Source: Methylotuvimicrobium sp. KM2
Lineage (GTDB): Bacteria; Pseudomonadota; Gammaproteobacteria; Methylococcales; Methylomonadaceae
Assembly: GCF_038051925.1 (NCBI RefSeq)
Contig: NZ_CP150634.1
Coordinates: 2,860,300-2,924,299, forward strand
DNA length: 64,000 nt
Reading direction: 5' to 3'
Made by a program: the position numbers and the translations under genes. Positions 46,544 through 54,830 of this stretch are shown one piece after another; within the stretch, counting starts at the first letter, position 1; every line of letters starts with the position of its first letter. The notes below the pieces were generated by a model. The model saw nothing but the letters and a program-made list of their open reading frames with translations, ran no database searches and was not told the origin of the DNA.

Positions 46544-48010
46544 TCAGTCCGGCAACGTAAAAACAAGATAGCCCCACGCCGGGAAATCGAGCCGCATGCC
46601 CTCCTCGTTTATTTCAACGCTCGGTTTTTGCTGCCGCGAACTCAACAGGACTTGCTGCTGATTGAGGCCCTCTTGGTTTGGCGACCATTCAAGACGGCAT
46701 TGGCTCGGCTGAGCAGCATAGTTCACGACGACCCAGGCCGTTTCATCGGTCGATCACCATCGATAAACAATGAAATCCTGCCAGGATTCGTTGCCGCCTT
46801 CGACCGGACGACATTCCGCCAATGCCCATTCGCCGCTTCTAAACACCGGTCTTTGCAAGGTCTGCAGCAAGTCGCTGTAAAACTCGCTCAAGCGTCTGTC
46901 GGCGGTCTCCTCGGGTCCTCGGCATAGATGAATCGGAATGTGTACCCGGTTACCGGTCAGTTGTCCGTCATGAAAAAAACGCAAGCCGGGCGAGAGAAAA
47001 GTGACGATCGCGGCGGCTTCGTGGACATCTTGCGGAAAAATCTCCGCGGCGCGCGGTTCGTCGTGGTTTTCGAGAAAACGCGCCAGTTTATTTTGAAAAT
47101 CGAGACCCGCAACCAAATGATCGCGCACGGGTCGGCAAGCCCTGTCTCTGAGCCGGTCGTAAAGGCGTTTGTCGTAGGTGTAATCGAAGCCTTGTTGCTG
47201 CAGCGTCCATTCGAGATCCCAATAGACTTCTGCCAGCAGCATGAAATCCGGAAATCGCTCGCGCACCTCCGCGATCGCCTTCGGCCAAAACGGCTCAATC
47301 GGTTTTCCCCAGGTTCGCTCGAATACGTCCGGCAAAACCAACATCGCCATGTCGCAGCGCACTCCGTCGCAGCGTTCGGCAACGGCAAGCAATTCGGCTA
47401 TCATCGACTCCTGTACTTTCGGATTGCCGTAATCCAGTTGCAGCGTATCGGGCCAACCGTCGAAATAAGGATCGCGGCCGTAAGCAAAGACTTGCCTGCC
47501 CTGCGAGCTTTCCAATTCGATATAATTTTGCGGTTCGCGCTCGATATCTTCTTTCGAGCCTTGAATATAAAATTCCGGATGTTCCCGAACCCAAGGATGG
47601 TCCAATGCGGTGTGATTAGGCACGAAATCGAGCATCAGCTTCAGCCCTCGCTCGTTTAGCTTTTTGCGTACACTAGCGAGGGCTTTATCTCCGCCAAGGC
47701 ACTCCAACGTTCGATAGCGGGTTACCGCGAAGCAGGAACCGCAAATGTCGTCTTCGGACAAGTCGGCCAGACTGGCCCGAAAGCCTTGCTGCCACGGTTC
47801 ATGACTCCGGGAAACTTGTGCTCCGGCCTGACCGGCCTGCCAAACGCCCAACAGCCAAACCCAATCGAAACCTTGCTCGGCAATACCTTGCCATTCGTCA
47901 TCCGGCCAGTCGCCGATGCCGGCGGCCCGTCCCCGGTCGCGGCAAAACCGTCGATGCCGAACCCGTGTATTGATTTGATAAAGCGATGGATAATTTATAG
48001 CCGGCATCAA
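46544..48010 (-). pseudogene. Alpha-amylase-family (GH13) gene with an in-frame TGA
   Basis: The frame encodes a GH13 TIM barrel: LMLDFVPNHTALDHPW near 140, the nucleophile Asp in CDGVRCDMAML near 215, the acid Glu in LLAEVYWD near 260 and FLENHDEPRAAE near 315. It stops at TGA (46754-46756) after FIVYRW. The same frame continues with STDETAWVVVNYAAQPSQCR and ends at 46544 as GYLVFTLPD, the normal C-terminal beta-sandwich. A CGA-to-TGA change is the simplest cause. The catalytic domain may still be made as a 418-residue protein. It lies alone, after a 300-base gap that shows nothing recognisable. Confidence 0.8.
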
Positions 48011-48310
48011 ATAGCCTTATTTTTTATGTAGGTTCTTCGCTACGAAAATCGAAGGACGATCAGCCTTGATAAACCTCATCATGGCTATCGGCATTAACCA
48101 CCAAGCTGGTGAAAGTATTGCATCCCTACATGCTTCGACTTGGCTCTCAAAAAACAGCTTTTTTGTACCTTTGTTATCAATCACTTGCGAAAATGCAAAA
48201 AAGTCGGAAATTGATGACAAGCAGCGGCTGTTTCATGGTAACGCCATGCGACCGAATGGCGCTTACTTTGCTCAGCACGAACGGTCTCCAACACATGCCA
48301 ACTGCTCTTT

Positions 48311-49003
48311 TTAGGTTCCTACTTCGATCTCGGACACGAGCGGCAGATGATCGGAGGCAATTCTGCTCAATTCCGAAACATGAACCTCAAGCGAAATCAT
48401 GCGTTCCGCAGGATCGACCCAAATTCTATCCAGACTCAGCAGAGGTCGATGAGCCGGAAATGTCGCCAATGCCGGCATTTTATTGAAGCGGCGCTTCAAC
48501 CAGCGCATCGAACGTCCCCAAAGCAGCCATTCATTGAAGTCGCCCAGCACGATATTGACATCGGCGGTGCTGCTAGCCAAAGCCGACAACACGCTTCGAA
48601 CTTGCCGGCGCCGTTCTCCCGGGGACAAACCGAGATGAGTTGCCAGTACCGTCAGGTTCGTGTTGTCGAACGTCAACTTTGCATCGATCAAGCCGCGCGG
48701 TTCTCTGCCGGGCACACTGATATCGATATGGTCCACGGAGCGAATAGGAATGCGGGACAGCAAGACGTTACCGAAATGCCCGTGTTTCGCTAAATACGTA
48801 AATCCGCTGATCGCGTTCGCCACGGCGGCCTGTTCGAGCTCCGCCAGCACGCTCTCGGGATGAGCGATCAATGTCTCCACTTCCTGCAATGCGATCAAGT
48901 CGGCATCGATTTCTTTCAGCACTTGGGCGATGCGGGTCGTATTTCTGGCACCGTCCCGGCCGATGCAACTGTGAATATTGTAAGTCGCGACTCTAAGCTT
49001 CAT
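48311..49003 (-). CDS. Endonuclease/exonuclease/phosphatase-family hydrolase
   Basis: A 230-residue metal-dependent phosphodiesterase fold. Motifs are ATYNIHSCIGRDG at the N-terminus, LIALQEVET near 36 (metal Glu), THLGLSPGERR near 122, VLGDFNEW near 155 and SDHLPLVSEIEV at the end (catalytic His). The substrate is unknown; homologues beside phospholipase D genes are common and may act on lipids. It overlaps the PLD gene by four bases. Confidence 0.88.
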   Translation of the reverse strand: MKLRVATYNIHSCIGRDGARNTTRIAQVLKEIDADLIALQEVETLIAHPESVLAELEQAAVANAISGFTYLAKHGHFGNVLLSRIPIRSVDHIDISVPGREPRGLIDAKLTFDNTNLTVLATHLGLSPGERRRQVRSVLSALASSTADVNIVLGDFNEWLLWGRSMRWLKRRFNKMPALATFPAHRPLLSLDRIWVDPAERMISLEVHVSELSRIASDHLPLVSEIEVGT

Positions 49004-51138
49004 ACGCTCCCGCTGCTCGCCCCTTTGCCGTATTTTTTTCGCAGATGCCCCAGAAAAAAGAACAAAGCTGCGCCGAATAAAACGATTGCGATCAATAATC
49101 CGACGATATAACTCGATCCCGTATCGCGCATCGCCACGGAAATACCGTAAGCCAAGAGAACTAGGACGGACACGGCAGGCAGCAAACCGATCATCGTTCC
49201 GAGCGCAAAGTCGTATAGGCGAATTTTGGAAACCCCTGCGATCAAATTGACGATTGAAAACGAAGCCACCGGAAAAATACGAAAAAATATGACCGATTTC
49301 AGCCCGGATTCGGAGAATTTCCGAGTCAGACTGTTCAATAAATCGCCGCTCAATCGGCTCATTTTATCGCGACCTAGTCTTCGTCCAATCAAGAATAAGC
49401 TCACCGCGCTTAATTCGGCGCCGATCAGTGCATACAAGAAGCCTTGCCAGGGCCCGAATAACAGCACTGTGGCTATTAGTAGCACTGTAACCGGAAAAAA
49501 ACACAAGCCGCCCGCGATGTAAAGAAATGGAATCAAAAGAAATGTGTAATGCTGTTGTTGCACCCACAAAGCGGCCGCTTCGACCGTATCGAAAACCGAG
49601 TATTCACCCAAGTCGGCCCAGCGCCACAATGCCCCGACCACCAGAAAAATAGCGATCAACAAGACGTTGTTCAACATATGTTTGAAAACGGGGAGTTGTT
49701 GTTTCGGGCCAATAAGATATTGGAACAATTCATCCGGCTCTATCGGTTGCTCAGGATCCAATAATTCGGACTCGGGCACCCATTGATCGACTTCATCGGG
49801 AATTTCGCCGTCTAACGGCACGAGCCTACGCGCGCCCTTGCTCAACGATTCGATCGCGCCGGCCAATGTTCCTGTTTCATGATACGCTTTCGCTACCTGT
49901 TCGATTTCCGTGTCGAGATGTTCGGCCAGCAATCCATTACGAAATGCCGATATCGCTTTCGATTCCGGAGAGCCTTCCTCCGCCGCGATCGCCAAATCGC
50001 ATTCCGAATCGAAACCGAGCGAGCGATTACTCAGGTTCGACGAACCGACGCGAACGAAACAATCGTCGATCACCATCACTTTCGCATGCACCATCAAATC
50101 CACCTCCGGATCGACGGAAATTCTCGGATAATACACTTGCAGGCGCCGATGGCGGTCGACCTCGCGTAATTTCAACAAGATCCGAGCGCGCAACACGTCC
50201 ATGGTGTGCTGTTCGAGCCAACCGCCGGTTTTTTTCGGCTGCACGATGATCACTTCGGGCCCGTCCGTTTCTTGTAAACGCGCCGTCAATGCCTCGCCGA
50301 TTCGAAAGGAGCTCAAATACTGGTTTTCGATATAGATGAATTTGCGCGCCGCGGCAATCGTATCCAGATAGAGCCGTTCGACCTCGCGCACTTCTGCGTA
50401 GTCGCGATGTCTAGGCCAGGTGCGTGCAATCACGACCTCAACATCGTTGAAGTCCGCTGTAACACTTTCCGGCCAAGAATCGCCGATCTCGATTCGCTCG
50501 TCGATCAACGGCGCTTCACCGTAAGCTCTTTGCCAACGTTCGCTGGCCAATTCGCCGAGTGCTTGCGCCGCCGGACCGTCGACTAGCATCTGCATGTCGT
50601 GAAACGGCGGATAAGCTTCGCCGTCGGGGTCGACCCGGCGTTTATCGTCCGGTAAATGCTTAGAGGTATCCCAACGCCATTTGCTCAAGTCCAAACCACC
50701 CGCAAAGGCGACGGCGTCGTCAATAACGACCATTTTCATATGCTGGGACGCGCCAACCGGATGTTCCCCGTCCAGGCAAAATCGAACTTGCTTGTGGGTG
50801 CTCCATAGCAATTTGTAGCGAGGAAAAAATTCGCGCTCCATCGCATAGATCATCGCAAAATCCCAACTCAACACATAAATTTGCAGTCCCGGATTCCGTT
50901 TAGCCAAAAAATCGAGCAGTTTTCCCAACTCTTCGGGGCATTCGGCGATTTCACCGTTTCGAATCAAGCGCAATTCGCTATGCAAATCCCAACCGACGAT
51001 CATGATTGACCGTCGTGCTTTCTGCAATGCTTCGTGCAAGGCCCGAAAGTAATTTTCGCCGTCTATGATCAAAGCGACACGATGCGCTTTCTCAATTCGC
51101 CAAGAGTTTTCGCTCCGGAAAATATTTTTCATGCGCAC
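49000..51138 (-). CDS. Phospholipase D-like protein fused to a VTT (DedA-type) membrane domain
   Basis: A 712-residue protein with two HKD motifs, HMKMVVIDDAVAFAGG near 133 and HAKVMVIDDCFVRVGSSNLSNRS near 353, as in cardiolipin synthases and phospholipases D. The C-terminal third (about 490-700) has five or six hydrophobic segments of VTT type, with VIFFRIFPVASFSIVNLIAG, found in membrane proteins that flip or handle lipids. The two domains together suggest phospholipid remodelling at the inner membrane. It is the first gene of a two-gene unit with the EEP hydrolase. Confidence 0.9.
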   Translation of the reverse strand: MRMKNIFRSENSWRIEKAHRVALIIDGENYFRALHEALQKARRSIMIVGWDLHSELRLIRNGEIAECPEELGKLLDFLAKRNPGLQIYVLSWDFAMIYAMEREFFPRYKLLWSTHKQVRFCLDGEHPVGASQHMKMVVIDDAVAFAGGLDLSKWRWDTSKHLPDDKRRVDPDGEAYPPFHDMQMLVDGPAAQALGELASERWQRAYGEAPLIDERIEIGDSWPESVTADFNDVEVVIARTWPRHRDYAEVREVERLYLDTIAAARKFIYIENQYLSSFRIGEALTARLQETDGPEVIIVQPKKTGGWLEQHTMDVLRARILLKLREVDRHRRLQVYYPRISVDPEVDLMVHAKVMVIDDCFVRVGSSNLSNRSLGFDSECDLAIAAEEGSPESKAISAFRNGLLAEHLDTEIEQVAKAYHETGTLAGAIESLSKGARRLVPLDGEIPDEVDQWVPESELLDPEQPIEPDELFQYLIGPKQQLPVFKHMLNNVLLIAIFLVVGALWRWADLGEYSVFDTVEAAALWVQQQHYTFLLIPFLYIAGGLCFFPVTVLLIATVLLFGPWQGFLYALIGAELSAVSLFLIGRRLGRDKMSRLSGDLLNSLTRKFSESGLKSVIFFRIFPVASFSIVNLIAGVSKIRLYDFALGTMIGLLPAVSVLVLLAYGISVAMRDTGSSYIVGLLIAIVLFGAALFFFLGHLRKKYGKGASSGSV

Positions 51139-51335
51139 GGCTCCTTCAAGAAGCGATTACCGAGCAATGGAAAGCTTCGTCGTTTGAAAAATCCCTTTTT
51201 TATGGAATCTAGACGGCTTCGAATGCCGCGAAGAAGGCTGCGCTCCCACAGGTAGTTGAAATCATTGTGGGAGCGCAAAAAAAATGCTGGGCCTATTAGT
51301 AACCATGGATTATCAGCTACATTGATTTGAAATTT

Positions 51336-51623
51336 TTATTTGAATTTTGAAGCAGCCGATTTAAACGATTGACTCATCGAATCCCAAGCGCTTTCCAAAC
51401 CGCCTTTGAGGTCTTGCCAGGCACTCTCACTGGCTGCTTTGATCTCCTCGAGTTTTGCAGAAGCTTCATCGCGCTTCTTTTTTAAATCGCTGATTTCTTC
51501 CTTGTATTAAATCTCGGCATCGGCTTCGGCCTGCTTTGCCTTAGCCTGGAGCTTGTCAATCTCGGCATTCCATTCGTCGAGTTTAGCTTTCATTTTTTCT
51601 ACATACGCATCTTTTTCGCTCAT
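51336..51623 (-). pseudogene. Small coiled-coil stress-type protein, broken by a TAA codon
   Basis: The frame begins MSEKDAYVEKMKAKLDEWNA, a lysine/glutamate-rich coiled coil, and meets TAA at codon 39 (51507-51509). In the same frame it continues YKEEISDLKKKRDEASAKL and ends with a SAWQDLKGGLESAWDSM segment, giving 95 codons overall. CAA to TAA would explain it. Such small coiled-coil proteins are widespread in environmental proteobacteria, with no established function. No in-frame ATG restarts the second half. Confidence 0.75.
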
Positions 51624-51891
51624 GACCGACTCCTTAATTATTGATTAAAATATCGAACAAAATAGTTTTCGGGTCACGGCTCCGGGTAAAAAATTTACCG
51701 AAACCTGTTTGCAATATACGCAACTCTTCAATTTAACGCAATTTTATAGATCTTAGGCTACTCTAATTCTAATACTCTGTAACTCAATGCTTTTTTCGTA
51801 ACGTACGATAAAATCAATTTAAAATCGCCATACATTAAGAATTTCGTGAAAAATAATCTCCTGGAACCATCAGCTTTGCAGCGGGTTCGAT

Positions 51892-52300
51892 GTAAATATT
51901 CAGTCACCCTCTTTGAAAAAGAGGGTTAGGGGCTGAGGTATCCCCACAAAATAGCCAAATAAAACGATTTGCTATGGCTGAAAATTGATAGATATATTGA
52001 TTTTTTCATCGTTCCTACGCTCTGCGTGGGAATGCATCCCGGGACGCTCTGCGTCCCCAGGGGTCGATAATCCCGAAAAGAGCAACGATACATTCTCGAC
52101 TGTTTCTTAATCCAATTGCCCGCCGCAGTCGACGCAGAGCGTCTAAAGCGGCATTCCCACGCAGAGCATGGGAACGAGCGTTTTGTGGGGATACCTCAGG
52201 GTTAGGGGAGATTATTTAAATAAATCCTCCTCAATCCCCCTTTTTCAGAGAGGGAGGCCAAGTTCCAGCTTGTTTTAAATGGAGGGGGCTGAATGATTAC
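51892..52300. mobile_element. MITE, IS66-related TIRs, 8-bp duplication, itself interrupted
   Basis: Starts GTAAATATTCAGTCACCCTC and ends GGAGGGGGCTGAATGATTAC. Flanks GGTTCGAT (51884-51891) and GGTTCGGT (52301-52308) match at seven of eight bases. It is about 133 bases long once the nested element 51933-52198 and its duplicated target are removed. The region around it (51139-51335, 51640-51883) has no gene, only a TGCGCTCCCACA/TGTGGGAGCGCA hairpin near 51239. Confidence 0.8.
51933..52198. mobile_element. 266-bp MITE, family B, nested in 51892-52300
   Basis: The ends TGAGGTATCCCCACAAAA and TTTTGTGGGGATACCTCA are a perfect 18-base inverted pair (one extra C at the left). It is flanked by an exact 10-base duplication, GGGTTAGGGG (51923-51932 and 52199-52208). 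The inside carries CTCTGCGTGGGAATGC and GCATTCCCACGCAGAGC palindromes like those of the IS66-related units. Confidence 0.85.
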
Positions 52301-52434
52301 GGTTCGGTAACTCGCTTGACAAAGAGCTCCGGCGCCGAATTTTGATCTCCGATGGATATAAGCGCTCTGAATGAATTTTGTATTTTCAATTACTACCGCC
52401 AATAGAGCCATTTGCAATGACAAAAAACAGGTCT

Positions 52435-52679
52435 TACTCCTTTTATACTCAAAAATTAGCTAACTTTGTGAAGGTATGGGGTGTGGCTAGCGAGGATGTC
52501 GGCAGCAGGGATTGCTGCCGTCAAGCCCCCATGGATGGGTTTACCCAGCACCTAAATTCCATAGTCCATTGGCTATGGTCAACTATCTGAGATAATTTAG
52601 GTGCTGGGTGAACGGCGGTCCTCGATAGACACATCCCATACCTTTTATTCTTAGTCGGTTTTTCAATCAAAAGGGAGTA
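52435..52679. mobile_element. Inverted-repeat element, family C, copy 2, with nested palindrome
   Basis: Bounded by TACTCCTTTTATACTC and AATCAAAAGGGAGTA. It is nearly identical to 5506-5688 apart from a 67-base palindrome inserted at 52543. Its right end supplies AAGGGAG, seven bases before the ATG at 52685, and so forms the ribosome binding site of that gene. Confidence 0.65.
52543..52609. repeat. 67-bp nested palindrome, copy 2
   Basis: ACCCAGCACCTAAATT and AATTTAGGTGCTGGGT with a CCATAGTCCATTGGCTATGG core. It is absent from the sister element at 5506-5688, which shows that it was inserted. Its reverse complement closely matches 19496-19562. Confidence 0.7.
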
Positions 52680-52684
52680 GCATC

Positions 52685-53887
52685 ATGAATCGCCCGCCCA
52701 ATGAAAATCATGAAGCGTCTGAAACCATTGAATTATGGAAATTCGTTTCAATCAGCGATTTTGAACGCCCTATCGTTCTGAGCACGGATGCGGCCCGACA
52801 AAAATGGCTTTTATTCAAGCGCCTTTTTACCCGTGCCGACGAGTCCTCGACGCCAATAAAACCGGAAGATGCCTTACAAACTTTGTCCGAGGCGCGCTTG
52901 GACCAGCTCGTCCCTCCAATCGACCGGCATGCGGCCGTCGATGCGCTCGATCGGGTATTGGAAGACTGGTTGCAAACTCGACCGAACGGCTCCCCGGTTA
53001 AATTCATCATAGGTCAAGCTTTTTCGGCTAATGAGGAAGTTCTCGCCCGTTGGACCGCTCGGCATAACGCTCGTCTAATAACCAAACCCACTATAGAACA
53101 AATACTCGAAAATGATTCGACTTGGCCCAATGTTCCGACAGACTCCCAAAGTCTTTGGGTTTTGCCGAATTTGGACAAATGTTTTCTGCGTCATGCGGAA
53201 GGATTATCGTTGATTCGGCGATTTTTAACCTTGGCTTTAAACGGTGATTTAGGACCCGGAATTATCGGCTGCGCCGACTGGTCTTGGACCTACCTGCGAC
53301 GGGTCTGCTCCTTATCGAACGGCAATGCATTGACACTGCAAGCATTCGACGGCAAGCGACTCTCCGCTCTATTCTCGCAACTGGCAAGCTCCGCCCAACC
53401 GATCGGTTTGCAATTCCTAAACGCCAATACAGGCAAAACCGTTTTATCCGATTCTCAGGAAGGAAATTTAGACGTCAGCAAAGACTTGAACAAATTAGCC
53501 ATGCGCTGCCGCGGCAATGCCGAAATCGCCAGACTTTTTTGGCGCGATAGCTTGAGAAATGAGCCTGAGGAAGCAGCGCTTGAAGATTCGACGCCAACTA
53601 CCACAGTTTGGGTCGGTCCTTTCACTGAAGGTGCCGTTATACCCGGCTCTCATGATGAAAACGTCGCATTGATCCTACACGCCCTGCTGATACACAACGG
53701 ATTGCCGGCTAAGGTCTTAACCCGAGTCTTACCTTTTTCCGACTATCAAATCATGGATTTATTATTCAATTTGAAGTCCTTGGGCGTCGTTCATTTGCAG
53801 CATGGCAACTGGCACGTCGCGCCAATGGGCTATCTCAGCAGCCGGCATTACTTAAGCGCGCAAAACTTTCTGTTGAGCGATTTTTAG
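52685..53887 (+). CDS. Unknown cytoplasmic protein upstream of an MscS channel
   Basis: I do not recognise this 400-residue protein. It has no signal peptide or membrane helix. The middle resembles an NTPase-like fold without a Walker A motif (FIIGQAFSANEEVLARW near 105, SLWVLPNLDKCFLRH near 156, GIIGCADWSWTYLRR near 190), and the C-terminal 80 residues look like a winged helix (ALILHALLIHNGLPAKVLTR, then YQIMDLLFNLKSLGVV). The ribosome binding site is provided by a repeat element. It is nine bases upstream of the MscS gene, and so may regulate or gate that channel. Confidence 0.8.
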   Translation: MNRPPNENHEASETIELWKFVSISDFERPIVLSTDAARQKWLLFKRLFTRADESSTPIKPEDALQTLSEARLDQLVPPIDRHAAVDALDRVLEDWLQTRPNGSPVKFIIGQAFSANEEVLARWTARHNARLITKPTIEQILENDSTWPNVPTDSQSLWVLPNLDKCFLRHAEGLSLIRRFLTLALNGDLGPGIIGCADWSWTYLRRVCSLSNGNALTLQAFDGKRLSALFSQLASSAQPIGLQFLNANTGKTVLSDSQEGNLDVSKDLNKLAMRCRGNAEIARLFWRDSLRNEPEEAALEDSTPTTTVWVGPFTEGAVIPGSHDENVALILHALLIHNGLPAKVLTRVLPFSDYQIMDLLFNLKSLGVVHLQHGNWHVAPMGYLSSRHYLSAQNFLLSDF

Positions 53888-53896
53888 GAGAATACA

Positions 53897-54712
53897 ATGG
53901 ACAACAATAACATCGCCAACATTTTCATCAAGCCCGATTTAGGAACCTTACAGCACGTAGTACTCGTCATTTTGGGCACCGTTTTCGTGATTCAGGCGAT
54001 GCAAAAGCTTTTTCCCTGGATCGCCGATTATCTCCACGGCGCTTCACGGCTTTTCGTTTTAGCGATGATTCCGTTGCTGCGGCTGATTTTGATTCTGGCG
54101 GCATTTATATTGATCGTACCCCGTATCATAGAACCGTCCATGCAAAACATGTTGGCGTTGTTGGGCTCTATCGGAATCGTTCTGGGTTTCGCCTTGAAGG
54201 ATTACGCCAGCGGTCTAATTGCCGGTATCGTCGCGGTCGGCGAGAGACCCTACCGTAACGGAGATTGGATCGAAATCAACGACATCTACGGCGAAGTCAA
54301 ACATATCGGCATGCGCGCCGTACAAATCGTCACGCCGGACGATACCGCCGCTTATATCCCTCATACCAAAATTTGGAACGAGCCGATTCTGAACGCCAAC
54401 AACGGTACACCGATGCTGCAATGCGTGGCCAATTTTTATTTACACCCGGATCATGATGCCGTTCGAGTCAAACAATTACTGCACGATGTCGCATTGACCA
54501 GCCCTTATTTGAATCTCGAGCAACCCATTGCCGTGGTCGTTCAAGATCAGCCCTGGGGCACGCATTACCGAATCCGGGCCTATCCTATCGAACCCTACCA
54601 GCAGTTTCGTTTCATTAGCGACCTGACTATTAGAGCCAAGGCCGGTTTAAAAAACCTTGGTATTATTTTTGCCGTTGCACCGGCGCTTCCGAAGAATAAA
54701 AATATCCATTGA
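53897..54712 (+). CDS. Small MscS-family mechanosensitive channel
   Basis: A 271-residue channel: membrane helices near 20-40, 55-80 and 90-115, then the MscS pore helix LGFALKDYASGLIAGI near 98 and the beta domain with RNGDWIEINDIYGEVKHIGMRAVQI and YIPHTKIWNEPILN near 155. It resembles MscS in size. It follows the unknown gene by nine bases and precedes the DUF389 gene by about 120. Confidence 0.92.
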   Translation: MDNNNIANIFIKPDLGTLQHVVLVILGTVFVIQAMQKLFPWIADYLHGASRLFVLAMIPLLRLILILAAFILIVPRIIEPSMQNMLALLGSIGIVLGFALKDYASGLIAGIVAVGERPYRNGDWIEINDIYGEVKHIGMRAVQIVTPDDTAAYIPHTKIWNEPILNANNGTPMLQCVANFYLHPDHDAVRVKQLLHDVALTSPYLNLEQPIAVVVQDQPWGTHYRIRAYPIEPYQQFRFISDLTIRAKAGLKNLGIIFAVAPALPKNKNIH

Positions 54713-54830
54713 TTCAAAGGTTCCGCCAGAACCCTTTAGTTTGGCACAACGTAAAAACGAATTGACTGTCATTTATTTTCTCCATGTTAGAATCATCCGG
54801 ACACTTAAATAATAACAATTGGGAGGCATC

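Noticed and set aside
46754..46756. Selenocysteine or other recoding of the amylase TGA
   Set aside because: No selenoprotein family is involved, the residue is not a catalytic position, and I see no SECIS-like hairpin directly after it. A nonsense change is simpler.
48017..48310. Open frames in the gap between the GH13 gene and the EEP hydrolase
   Set aside because: No ribosome binding site, no recognisable motif, and both strands give equally short frames.
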